A stretch of 64,000 nt of DNA from Pleurodeles waltl (Eukaryota > Chordata > Amphibia > Caudata > Salamandridae), in contig NC_090440.1 in the NCBI RefSeq assembly GCF_031143425.1, forward strand, positions 1,269,373,123 through 1,269,437,122. Direction: 5' to 3'. A model generated the notes under the pieces. That model was not told the DNA's origin. It saw only the letters and a list, made by a program, of their open reading frames with translations, and did not search any database. This document shows positions 31,005 through 41,430 of the stretch, in pieces. Made by a program: the position numbers and the translations under genes. Each line of letters starts with the position of its first letter. The stretch's first letter is position 1.

Positions 31005-34000
31005 CAATGCGCCAAGGCACTGGCTATACAAGAAGAGGTGCCCCCACAGTGTAATCTTATCTCATGGAACATTGCGGGCTATGACGCTAAGCTATCTGAT
31101 CAAGCATGGGTTGGGTGTGTGGCTAACTATGATGTTATCATGCTTCAGGAAACTTGGTCGGCGGGACTGGCTGTGTGGGATGGGTTTGACAGATATGCAA
31201 TTCCAGCTGTACAGTCTCTTGGTGGTCGCTCGAAAGGTGGCCTGGTTACTCTAATTCGCCTCTCTAAGATAGTGGGTGCTTTCCAAATTAACTGTAACCA
31301 TCAAGGTATATTGCTGGTATGGGTACTCTTCTCCAATCATTTTAATGTATTATTGGTCAACTTTTATAATGCTGTGTGGGGCATGGGGTGCCAAATTGGG
31401 GCCCTGTTCTCCATTCTTAAGATTATGAAATATAGAATGGAGAAGGTGGGATTGGAATTTCGTGCCATCATCTCTGGGGACTTTAATGCCAAGTTGGGCC
31501 GGTCCAGTACTGTGGTTAATCCCTTCATCCGTGACTGCGAGGTCTATTCAGCGCAGGGTCCGCAGGACTCTAGAGGCAGAGAGCTACTAAAGGAACTCAG
31601 GGAGATGGGCCTCTTGAATTTCTATGATATTGAAGCAGTAGGCACTCACCAACTTCCAACCTATGTCGGAAGAGGGTCTGGATCCACCATCGACTATATT
31701 TTTGTGTCCCCTCCTATGAGAGACTTGGTGATTGGGGGTAAAGTGTTAGGCGAGTGCTTTAGCGATCATAATCCCCTTATATTGTCCTTTAAACTCCCTG
31801 GGGCCCTACGCTTACTAGGACGAGGCAGGCCTGTAACGGTGGTGACAAAGGACCAGGGTAGGCGGCTTGGGTGGAAGCAAGTAGACCCCCAAATAGTTGT
31901 GGGAAGGGTTGTGGAGGATAACCTACATCTATTTATGGAAATACTCCTGACAGAAGCGCCAAATCCCACGACTGTTATAGATGCGATAACAGTAGTATAT
32001 GCAGCAGTCAGAGACTGTCTCTTTTTAGTAGGCAACCACCCTAATAAACGTAAATGTGGCTGGTACGACAAAGCCTGCTATGATGCAAGGGCAAATTTAA
32101 AGATGGCTACCAAGACTCACCCTAGAGATTGGGTTCTCATAAAAGAAGCCAGAATAAGGTATAAAAGGACCCTGAGGGATAGTAAGCTAAAATATAAAGA
32201 TAAAGCCTGGGAAGAGTTAGAGCGTGCTACAGCTTTGAAAGACCTCGGCCTGTTTTGGAAGGTGGTGAATAGAGGTTCCTTTGAAACATTAACCTCTGAG
32301 GGCCTTGGATGTAATATAGCCCCGGAGGCCTGGGTAACTCATTTCTGTAGTATATTTGAGGGTACCCCCCTAAGAAATATGCGGGAGAGTGTGTATGATG
32401 TGGCTCCTAACCTAGCAATCAGATTCTCACTACAGGAGGTTATTGATGCGATACAGAGTTGTGCGCATAATAAAGCTCAGGGCCCGGACTCGATCCCGAT
32501 GGACCTGTATAAAGCTAACCCTCAGTTATGGGTACCCATTCTCCTAAATGTTCTCAATGCAGCCGTTACTGTGGGCATTCCTGCCTCTTGGAGATTGGCA
32601 TGCATAGTCCCAGTGTTTAAAAAGGGTGATCGAAATGATCCTAAGTCTTATTGCCCTATTTCACTGCTGGATTCATCTGTGAAGATTCTGGGACGGATTA
32701 TCCTAGGCCGTATGGAGGCCTGGATGATGGGAAATTATATTTTAAGTCGGGAACAGTATTGCTTCAGGGAAGGCCTCGGCACGCAAGAACAATGTCTCAA
32801 TTTACTGATGATAATCAACAAATACACGCAGGCCAGGAAAGGGACCCTTTATCTTGCTTTTATGGACCTTAGCTGTGCTTTTGATAAAGTGAACCGGTCT
32901 TTATTATGGGAAAGGCTAATTCAGTCAGGGTTGGACCCTAATATTGTAGAGCTTCTCCGATATCTCCATTGAGGGACAGTTGCAAACGTGAGGGTTGGCC
33001 CAAATGGGGAATGCTCGGAGGCTTTCAAGCTTTCAAGGGGTGTGCGCCAGGGGTGTGTCTTGGCCCCTACCTTGTTCCTTCTATACACAAATGGACTGTC
33101 AGATTTTCTGATGGAACACTGCAGGGATGTCCCGAAGGTGAAGGGTATTGATATCCCTGTGCTGACGTATGCGGATGACGCGGTCCTTATGGCCCGCACC
33201 ATGAATGGTTTCCGAGAATTAGTTAGAGCTTATGTTGTCTTTATGTCAGCTTTGGGGCTGGAGGTCAATTTTAAGAAGTCGCACTTTATGGTTTGGTGTA
33301 AACCTATGAGTAGGGTGGGGGAGCTAAGGGTGGAGGATCAAGTTATTAGCAGAGTCCATGAGTTCCCATACTTAGGGGTCATTTTTGATGAGAAAGGATC
33401 TTGGAAACCCTGTATTGCTAGAAGGATTGTGCTTTTTCATGCAACAGTTGGTGCAACCTTTGACTTTGCGGCTAGGGTAGGTAGCAAACCTATCAAACCC
33501 CTGCTTGAAATCTTTAGGCGGAAATGCCCACCTGTCCTTCTGTATGGTTCAGCACTATGGGGGTTTAGGGATACCCGAGCCCTTATGGTGGAAGAAAATC
33601 GTTTCCCTAGAAGGCTTCTGGGTGTTGGACAAAATATTCCTGGATTTTGCCTTCACCTGGAACTGGACCTTGAGTATGTACAGGACACTACCCAGCTGGC
33701 TCCCCTTTTGTTATGGATTTCAGTTTGGAGTAACGAACATGCCTCTCTTAATAGGGATATCCTAAGGGATTGTTTGGCCTGCGACAATGTACAGCATATT
33801 CCCTGGCTGTCGCACATAAGGAAGATGGCACATGACCTGGGGCGGCCTGAATTGTTTGATTATCCCGAGAACCTGACTAGCTACGATAAGAAATGGGTTA
33901 AGGATAACTTTCAGAGAATCCAGGAGACCAAGAGGGAGGGGGAGGCTCTAAGGAAAAAATCGATCAGGGAATTTACTATGCTAAAGATGTGGGTGGGTCC

Positions 34001-34397
34001 TGTGCGATATCTCTCAGAAATCAAGGATGTGAGGGAAAGGTCTCTCATAACTCGATTTCGCTTGGGGATCATTAGAAGCAATTTGTGCTTCCCCCTAGGT
34101 CAGTATGGGGAGAAATGTATTAGACCCTGCCCCTGTGATGGGGTGTCCCATCAGACCTTGATCCATTTTACACTGTTCTGTGTCTTTTATGCACCATTTA
34201 GAACCCGATTTCTACTACCGCTCCTTAGGCCCAAGGGTTTTGTGCAATACCGTCCTGCTTTCATGTGGCTGCAAATGGCCTCAGATGTACTGGTATGGAA
34301 AGGGCCTGGGATCATTCCTGAAGGGAGCTACTACTTGGCGCAAAAATTTAGAATTTTTAGAATGATTTCATTTATTTTTTTCAGTTTTTATGAATGA
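31005..34397 (+). pseudogene. LINE-B ORF2 (endonuclease and reverse transcriptase, one nonsense codon)
   Basis: About 1130 codons in one frame with a single TGA at 32970-32972, in a context that suggests CGA to TGA. APE endonuclease: NLISWNIAG, LQETW, ISGDFNAKLG, SDHNPLILS. RT: SYCPISLLDSSVKILG, AFMDLSCAFDKVNRSLLW (catalytic Asp), GVRQGCVLAPTLFLLYTNG and YADD at 33168-33179. A C-terminal Cys/His segment lies near 34120-34200. The protein nicks target DNA and copies the LINE RNA into it. The RT catalytic residues are present. No RNase H domain is evident. Confidence 0.85.
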
Positions 34398-34576
34398 GGT
34401 TTTTATCTTCTTCTGCTTTTAATTTTTATATATATATATATATATTTATATGTACATGTTTTTATGATGGGTACTTTTATTATACATGGTTTTTATTGGT
34501 AGTTTTACAATGTTTTGGTGATTATGTGTTGTAATGGATGAATTTTTTTATACCGAATAAAGCTTCTTCTTCTTCT

Positions 34577-34588
34577 AAATTCCCACAC
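34577..34588. repeat. Target-site duplication of LINE-B, right member
   Basis: AAATTCCCACAC directly after the TTC-repeat tail; partner of 28687-28698. Confidence 0.9.
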
Positions 34589-35249
34589 TTTTTTTGTGGT
34601 TTTCAGTTCTGGTTTATATACGGACCTGGAGGCTTTTATTGCACCGCAGTTCCATACCTTCAAAGCTTCCAAAAGTTGTGATTTAGCTGATCGATAAGAG
34701 CTATTATACCACCTCAAAGGTCCAGCCCTAGTTTCTACCCGCCTCCTCGTTACCTGAAAGAGGGGCCTTAGCTGGTTGACCATGATATTATGTAGTTCAA
34801 TTAAGTCCACCGGTACCAAGTCAATATGCTTCAAAAGGGAAAGCGTTGATTTCACCACTTTATATATTGAGGCCTGAAAATGTATATCATCAGCTACTAT
34901 TTCCCACCTTACATTTTTAGAGTAATTTGTTGGAACTAATACCCTACCCTTCACCCCCTTAGGAAGTGAACTACATTTAAATGGGGAGATTGAAAAAGAT
35001 GTACAAAGAGCTAAATGATCGCTGTCATCACGTGGGAAAACTGCCATGTCAATGGGAGAACTCCAAAGAAAGTGGCTCTTGTATGAGCATCTCCTATGCG
35101 TAGGCGATGCAGGGGTGTCTGATTTTGTGTTTCCATTGACTATTCTAAGGCCCATTGTTTTTGTCAGGTCCCCCACTAGATCTATTACTCCCCCTGATGG
35201 TTCTATTACACCTTGGACCGGACCTGATCTACCCCATAGATGGGCAAAC
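34589..35249 (-). pseudogene. LINE-A ORF2, end of endonuclease and linker
   Basis: Minus-strand frame with SDHLALCTSF (end of the APE domain, catalytic Asp-His), followed by a linker ending ...TTKKVWEF at the LINE-B junction. The same frame resumes on the other side of LINE-B as NQWQALVDALQAKNFKLFW. Upstream it is cut by the MITE at 35253-36175. Confidence 0.75.
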
Positions 35250-35252
35250 TGA

Positions 35253-36175
35253 GGGCCATATTTATACTTTTTGACGCAAAACTGCGCTAATGCAGTTTTG
35301 CGTCAAAAAAATTAGCGCCGGCTAACGCCATTCTGAAGCGCCATGCGGGCGCCGTATTTAATCAATGACGTTAGCCGGCGTTAGCCGCCGGCGCTGCCTG
35401 GTGTGCGTGTAAAAAAACGACGTACACCAGGCAGCGCCGGCGTAGGGGGATATGGGGCTTGGGCGTCAAGAAATGGGGCAAGTCAGGTTGAGGCAATTTT
35501 TTCGCCTCAACCCGATTTGCGCCATTTTTTTCGACTCCCAACCCCCATAGAAATGACTCCTGTCTTAGCAAAGACAGGAGTCATGCCCCCTTGCCCAATG
35601 GCCATGCCCAGGGGACTCATGTCCCCTGGGCATGGTCATTGGGCATAGTGGCATGTAGGGGGGCACAAATCAGGCCCCCCTATGCCACAAAAAAAAATGA
35701 AAAAAAACACTTACCTGAACTTACCTTATTGTCCCTGGGATGGGTCCCTCCAGCCTTGGGTGTCCTCCTGGGGTGGGCAAGGGTGACAGGGGGTGTCCCT
35801 GGGGGCATGGGAGGGCACCTCTGGGCTCCTTCAGAGCCCACAGGTCCCTTAACGCCTGCCTTTTGCAGGCGCTAAAAAACGGCGCAAAAGCGGCCGTACG
35901 TCATTTTTTTTGACCCGCCCACTCCCGGGCGTGAATTTTGCCCGGGAGTATAAATCCGACGCACATGCCTCCGAGTCGATTTTTTAGACGTGAACGCCTA
36001 CCTTGCATCTCATTAACGCAAAGTAGGTGTCCACGCAAAAAAATGACGCAAACTCCATGGACTTTGGCGCTAGAAGCGTCTAACGCCAAAGTATAAATAT
36101 GGAGTTAGTTTTGCGTCAAAATTGCGTCAAAAAAAACGACGCAATTCCGGCGCAAACGGAGTATAAATATGCCCC
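35253..36175. mobile_element. Harbinger-like MITE inside LINE-A (923 bp)
   Basis: Left end GGGCCATATTTATACTTTTT; right end read inward GGGGCATATTTATACTCCGT. TGA flanks both ends (35250-35252, 36176-36178), a 3-bp target duplication as made by Harbinger transposases. Non-coding; the inside has further inverted segments (AGACAGGAGTCATGCCCCC, and CCCAGGGGAC with its inverse). Nearly the same element lies at 62794-63702. Must be mobilised by a transposase from another copy. Confidence 0.8.
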
Positions 36176-36178
36176 TGA

Positions 36179-36858
36179 ATTATTTTTTGCTGAAAGTCGA
36201 CCTCACAGTTCAACTGCATATTAAAGTCTCCTGGACAAGTAAGCCCTGCCCCCCTGATGAATAGTTCAAGAAATCTATTAGCGTTTTTACCTGGGCGGTC
36301 TGAGACTTCTGCGGGCCAGGCCTAATATATATATTTACGAGAACTATGTGAACTGGCCCCCTTGGGCCGCCGAGCACGATCTCCACAGCTAGTATATCCC
36401 TAGAAGGGGAGGGCAGCTCCTTTGCCTTGGGAAACAAATCATGTTTAAGCCAGATTAATAAGCCCCCAAATGCTCTACCCAATGGAGACGGGAGTGCAGC
36501 CTTCTGGAAAGACCAATATCCTGGATTGTAGAGGGGCCCATGTTTCCTTTAAAAAAATAATGTGTAGTTGATCCACAAAACTACACCACTCTGGGTTGGT
36601 TATCTTAGATGACACACCCGCCACATTCCATGATAGGAGATTAATTGAAGATTCATTGTTGACCCCAATGTTGGACAATCTCACCAATCGCTTTTCTTGG
36701 GGAGTAACTCTGCTGTGCCACCCATCTACATGGACATTGTAACAAACTCCTGGCTCTAGTTCCACAATGCCCGGCGGAGGGGTACCTGGCTCACATTCTT
36801 CCATGGGCATTATAGCAGAAGTGTCCTCCTTCCCTACCTCAACTGATGGAGCTTTATG
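36179..36858 (-). pseudogene. LINE-A ORF2, start of endonuclease
   Basis: Follows the ORF1 stop in the same frame (HKAPSVEVGKED, then an ATG at 36810). The APE start is visible as NLLSWNVAGVSSK and LKETW, then after a frame change near 36480 as RAFGGLLIWLKHDLFP and VHIVLVNIYI. The conserved LQETW is LKETW here. The MITE interrupts it after codons near 36180. Confidence 0.7.
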
Positions 36859-38114
36859 TCAATCTAAAGTTGAAGTTGGACTACTCATGGGTCCCCGTCT
36901 TGTGATATATGATTCAGGAGAAGATCTCAAATTGGGTCTATCTCTGAAGAACGGATTAGCCATTGGAAGGCGGATCGACTGGACAAGAGATATTTGAGAA
37001 AAAGTGTCAGGTCTTGATCTTAGCTCAAGAGCTAAAAGGCCCTTTACTAAACTCTGACTATTCAGCTGTAACCCTATGAGGTCCGTTTCTGAGGTATCAC
37101 TTGTGAATCTCTGGGCAGTTATTAAATCGTCCCGTATAATGGACCTACATTTTTTCACACCCCTTATCCAGTGAATTACTTTGTTCTTCAGTGAAGCCTC
37201 TAGTTCCCTTGAACCATGTCTCAACTTGGGGATATTCGTCATATAGATGTCACACTGGTCCTGCAGCAACTTGCTAGGCAGAGTGCTTGGTTGAGAGGCT
37301 TTGATAACGTTGTCTGGGGACTTAACACTATGCTTCTCTTGGTTGGTCCCTTTAGGCAATTTAATATCATATTTATCTGAATTAACCACTACAGGAGCAA
37401 TACCCACTTCCCATTTATAGGGTAGTGAGGTCGCTCCTGCATCTTTTCCCCTGTACGTTTCATTCGTAGATATATCAATTTGCTGAGTTTGTGTGAGTGA
37501 AGAGTCAAGTTTGGGGTTAAAAGAAGATTTCCTGATGTCCCCGATAACTGCTGTTAATCCATCAAGCTTCATGTGGACCATGTGACTAAAGGAAGTGAGG
37601 TACTCTTTTCGGATCTTAATTGTAATAACTGAGCCTCTATGGGCCGATCCGTCTGAGTGGCTAGATGTACTGTTGGCGCCCCTTTTTTTCTTGCAACATC
37701 TTTCTCAGGGCTGGGGGTTGCCAATGAAGCCAAAGGTAAAAAACTATTAGAACAGTTTGTATAAGTAGGTACACTGTCCTGCCTAATAGCCACATTCGGG
37801 TCCACATTCAGGTTCGAACTCTCTATACAGTTAGTCAAAGTATCTGGCGTAATGTGATCTATTTGGGACCCTCGTGATGGTACAAACAAGGTCTTATTGT
37901 TCACAGAAGTCACAGAAGTAAAGAAAGATTTTATATCTTTAGTCACACCATCAGGTCTTCCTTTAGGATGTTTAGATGGTTTGGTCGCAAGCATACTCTC
38001 TACTTCTTCAATGAAATCATCAATTTGGGATAGAGTACAATTTTCAGCGGCATAGCGAGGTACTTTCTTCGCCCCCCGCCCTGTAGAATTGCCGTTGGCT
38101 TTCCTTTTCCCCAT
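36859..38114 (-). pseudogene. LINE-A ORF1 (one frameshift)
   Basis: Starts MGKRKANGNSTGRGAKKVPR at 38114 and ends GAT-TGA (stop at 36861-36859). A frame change lies at about 37570-37600. The N-terminal end is basic like LINE-B ORF1. The C-terminal third has DIYMTNIPKLRHG and ASLKNKVIHWIRG, matching the RRM-like region of LINE-B ORF1. Presumed RNA-binding protein of the element. Its stop is in frame with ORF2. Confidence 0.65.
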
Positions 38115-38486
38115 CCTAACTGCAATAGAAAACAAATCCAACACCTCCCAATAAGCAGCAAAGTGTCTAATTTATAGGGGCTTGAGCCACCCCCAACTAC
38201 CACAGTCAGAGTCCAGCGCTCTCCCGTGCGACCAGAGCACAAAACAGTTATTTGGGGGCTATAACCGCCTCCAATAGCCCCAAACGAGAGAATTCCACAG
38301 ACCTTTACCAACTGAAGTTAGGGTGTACATTATCTATAAAGATGAAATGGTCCTTGATAGAGATAAGAGAATAATTAGGAATGGTACTTTCAGGCAGCAG
38401 TGACACAATGGTACAAACGTAGAGTAGATGTCAGGGGGGTGGCCGAGCCCAGCCTCTTCCTGGCGATGACGGGCGCAGGACGGGAC

Positions 38487-39330
38487 AGTTTAAAGGGGCC
38501 TTGTGGTCCCGCCCCTCTCCTCAGCTCGACCCTCGGATGTGGGTGCGCAAACAAGTTTAAAGGGGCCTTGTTGTCCCGCCCCCTCCGTTCACCTCAGCGC
38601 GTCCCGCGGATGGGGGCGCGCAAACAAGTTTAAAGGGGCCTTGTGGTCCCGCCCCTCTCCGTTCTCCTCAGCGCGTCCCGTGGATGCGGGCGCGCAAACA
38701 AGTTTAAAGGGGCCTTGTGGTCCCACCCCCTCCATTCATCTCAGCGAGTCCCGCGGATGCGGGCGCGCAAACAAGTTTAAAGGGGCCTTGTGGTCCCGCC
38801 CCTCTCCGTTCTCCTCAGCGCGACCCGCGGATGGGGGCGTGCAAACAAGTTTAAAGGGGCCTTGTGGTCCCGCCCCTCTCCGTTCTCCTCAGCGCGTCCC
38901 GCGGATGGGGGCGCGCAAACAAGTTTAAAGGGGCCTTGTGGTCCCGCCCCTCTCCGTTCTCCTCAGCGCGTCCCGTGGATGCGGGCGCGCAAACAAGTTT
39001 AAAGGGGCCTTGTGGTCCCGCCCCCTCCATTCATCTCAGCGCGTCCCACGGATGCGGGCGCTCAAACAAGTTTAAAGGGGCCTTGTGGTCCCGCCCCTCT
39101 CCGTTCTCCTCAGCATGACCCGCGGATGCGGGCGCGCGGATGCGGGTGCGCAAACAAGTTTAAAGGGGCCTTGTGGTCCCGCCCCTCTCCGTTCACCTCA
39201 GCAAACAAGTTTAAAGGGGCCTTGTGGTCCCGCCCCCTCCGTTCACCTCAGCGCATCCCGCAAATGTGGGCGCGCAAACAAGGTTAAAGGGGCCTTGTGG
39301 TCCCACCCCTCTCCGTTCTCCTCAGCGCGC
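38487..39330 (-). repeat. LINE-A 5' promoter-like monomers, about twelve units
   Basis: GTTTAAAGGGGCCTTGTGG occurs about every 74 bp (near 38628, 38702, 38776, 38850, 38924, 38998 and 39072), with shorter or variant units at both ends. The rest of the unit is GC-rich (CCGCCCCTCTCCGTTCTCC, and CGCGTCCCGCGGATG). The array sits upstream of ORF1 on the minus strand and ends exactly at the target duplication. Like the LINE-B unit it combines a TTTAAA core with GC-rich flanks, but the sequences differ. Confidence 0.8.
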
Positions 39331-39343
39331 CCTGCATGCACTA

Positions 39344-40740
39344 CATCTACAGCCACTACTTCCGTCACCAGCACACCCACCACCACACCCCGCTCACGTG
39401 CAGTCACCACCCGCTGTACCATTCAAACGTCCCCTGTGTCCTCTCCCAGTGTGTCTGTGACGCCACCTCCCAAGATACACAAACGCAGGCACACACCCAC
39501 CCAACAGCCATCCACCTCACGACAGCCTACAGAGAATGCACCTTAATCCAAAGTCACCAAACGAACACCTCCCACAACCACAACCTCTTCCTCCACTCCC
39601 AAACCCCCTCCAGCTACCCGTCCCATTGTTCCCAAGAAACTTTTCCTGTCCAACCTTGACCTCTTTCCCTCACCTCCCCCACCCCGTCAGTCTCCTAGGG
39701 CCCGACTCTCCAGGTCCCAACCTAGCACCTCAGCCACAACAGCTCTGGGACCAGTGGTGCCTGTCGTCACCGGAATCTGGAGTGCACCGGGCAGCAGGGC
39801 AGCCAGTGTGGCATGGAGCCACAGCACGGACAGTCCCCCACCTGTCAAGCATCAAAAGTTGGCCAGTGCCCGGCGGGAGAGGGGGAAGACTCCAGCCACC
39901 AAAGCCGCTCCCAGGGGTACAGGTGGGAGTGTGGAGTCAGCTGCGACACCTTCCAAGGTGGGGAAGGGGCACAAGAAACGCAGCAAGTCTGGGAAGAGCA
40001 GCACGGCGGAGAAGACCACCATCATCCCCGCTGCCCAGGAGGCCAACACCATCATCCCCACTGCCTAGGAGGCCACCGTCATCATCCCCGCTGCCCAGGA
40101 GGCCACCGCCATCGTCCCCACTGCCCAGGAGGCCACCGCCAGCTCCAGCCCTGCTGCCCAGGAGGCCACCTCAATCATCCCCGCTGCCCGGGAGGCCACC
40201 ACCATCATCCCTGCTGCCCAGGAGGCCACCACCATCATCCCCGCTGCCCAGGAGGCCACCGCCAGCACCAGCCCTGCTGCCCAGGAGGCCACCACCAGCA
40301 CAAGCCCAGCTGCCCAGGACAGGACCGCCAGTACCAGCCCTGCTGCCCAGGACAGGACTGCCAGCACAGCCCAGCTGCCCAGGACAGGACCGCCAGCACC
40401 AGCCCTGCTGCCCAGGACAGGACCACCAGCACCAGCCCTGCTGCCCAGGAGGCCATCGCCAGCACCAGCCCAGCTGCCCAGGACAGGACCGCCAGCACCA
40501 GCCCTGCTAACCAGGACAGGACCGCCAGCACCAGCCCCGCTGGGCCAGACAGGACCGCCAGCAGCTGAGTCACTGCCAGGGACCCCGCCGCCACAAGTAC
40601 CGCTAAACAGGACACTGCTGCCACAAGCACCCCTGCCAAGGTCACCGCCGCCACAAGCACCGCTGAACAGGACACTGCCGTCACGAGCACCGCTGCCAAG
40701 GACACTGCCGCAACAAGCACCACTGGCCCATGAGCGCCAA
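39344..40740 (+). pseudogene. Harbinger Myb-like protein, disordered repeat-rich tail
   Basis: Continues the coding-like sequence of 25950-26084 past LINE-A (PVSSTLTPAC before, TSTATTSVTSTPTTTPRSRA after). Low-complexity Thr/Pro/Ser sequence is followed by a basic stretch (KVGKGHKKRSKSGKSS) and then, from about 40020, tandem units of about 30 bp encoding PAAQEATTI and PAAQDRTAST variants. A stop at 39543-39545 and others occur. No folded domain is visible. Probably the long tail of the gene that begins at 23879, which is an inference from the target duplication and matching frames. Confidence 0.5.
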
Positions 40741-41045
40741 GGGCACTGACGCTACTGAGTCTGTCACGAGCAGGATGAAGCACTCTGGGGACAAGGCCCC
40801 CTCCAGAACTAGTGGAGAGATACATCCACTACCTCAGTCCTTGGCAGGATGAAGCACTCTGGGCACAAGGCCCCCTCCAGAACCAGTGGAGAGATACATC
40901 CATTACCTCAGTCCTTGGCAGGATGAAGCACTCTGGGCACAAGGCCCCCTCCAGAACCAGTGGAGAGATACATCCACTACCTCAGTCCCTGGCAGGATGA
41001 AGCACTCTGGGCACAAGGCCACCTCCAGAACCAGTGGAGACTGTT
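40741..41045. repeat. 75-bp tandem repeat, about four units
   Basis: Units carrying GGATGAAGCACTCTGGGCAC, AAGGCCCCCTCCAGAACCAG and TGGAGAGATACATCCACTAC repeat with a period of about 75 bp and very few differences, so the array is recent or homogenised. It follows the coding tail of the Harbinger gene directly. Confidence 0.75.
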
Positions 41046-41430
41046 ATCCACTTGAGAGACTGTGACTTTGCACTCCCCAGGATTGAACAGTGGGCAAACC
41101 ACCCACTGTAGAGACTTGAGAGACTGTGGCTTTGTACTCCCCAGGTTTGAACAGTGGGCAAACCACCCACTGTAGAGACTTAAGAGACTGTGGCTTTGTA
41201 CTCCCCAGGATTGAACAGTGGGAAAACCACCCACTGTAGAGACTTGAGAGATTGTGGCTTTGCACTCCCCAGGATTGAACAGTGGGCAACCCACCCACTG
41301 TAGAGACTTGAGACACTGTGGCTTTGCACTCCCCAGGATGGAACAGTGGGCCAACCACTCACTGTAGAGACTTGAGAGACTGTGGCTTTGCACTCCCCAG
41401 GATGGAACAGTGGGCATGTGGCCCCCTTGT
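41046..41430. repeat. 63-bp tandem repeat, six units
   Basis: Units with CTTGAGAGACTGTGGCTTTG and CACTCCCCAGGATTGAACAG begin near 41052, 41116, 41178, 41242, 41306 and 41369. It abuts the 75-bp array. Function unknown; a VNTR inside the Harbinger 3' region. Confidence 0.75.

Larger units (their letters stand above)
28699..34576 (+). mobile_element. LINE-B: near-intact Ingi/I-like LINE inside LINE-A
   Basis: 5878 bp with complete structure: seven monomers, GC-rich leader, ORF1 (29595-31004), ORF2 (31005-34397), an AT-rich 3' UTR with a short TA run, AATAAA and a TTC trinucleotide tail. Perfect 12-bp target duplication AAATTCCCACAC. Only one nonsense codon in ORF1 and one in ORF2 are seen, so it is the youngest LINE in the window. 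Orientation is opposite to its host, LINE-A. Confidence 0.9.
26085..39330 (-). mobile_element. LINE-A: full-length Ingi/I-like LINE, split by LINE-B and a MITE
   Basis: Reading on the minus strand: 5' monomers (39330-38487), ORF1 (38114-36859), ORF2 (36858 to about 26500, interrupted), 3' UTR, AATAAA and a TTGA tail at 26085-26096. The 13-bp direct repeat CCTGCATGCACTA at 26072-26084 and 39331-39343 proves both ends. LINE-B interrupts ORF2 between 34577 and 28698 and a MITE interrupts the endonuclease at 35253-36175. Without these two, LINE-A would be about 6.4 kb. Several frame changes and an RT active-site change make it inactive. Confidence 0.85.

Noticed and set aside
32651..33202. Minus- and alternate-frame open segments inside LINE-B RT
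   Set aside because: Shadows of the plus-strand ORF2, which has RT motifs and continuous coding character.
38400..39300. Repeated plus-strand frames (KGPCGPAPLRSPQ type) resembling a repeat protein
   Set aside because: They are translations of the LINE-A 5' monomers and shift frame from unit to unit.
40065..40825. Long minus-strand frames with repeated AVLSWAAGLVLA sequence, like a membrane protein
   Set aside because: Antisense of the GC-rich tandem repeats in the Harbinger tail; the plus strand has the reading frame that continues the gene.
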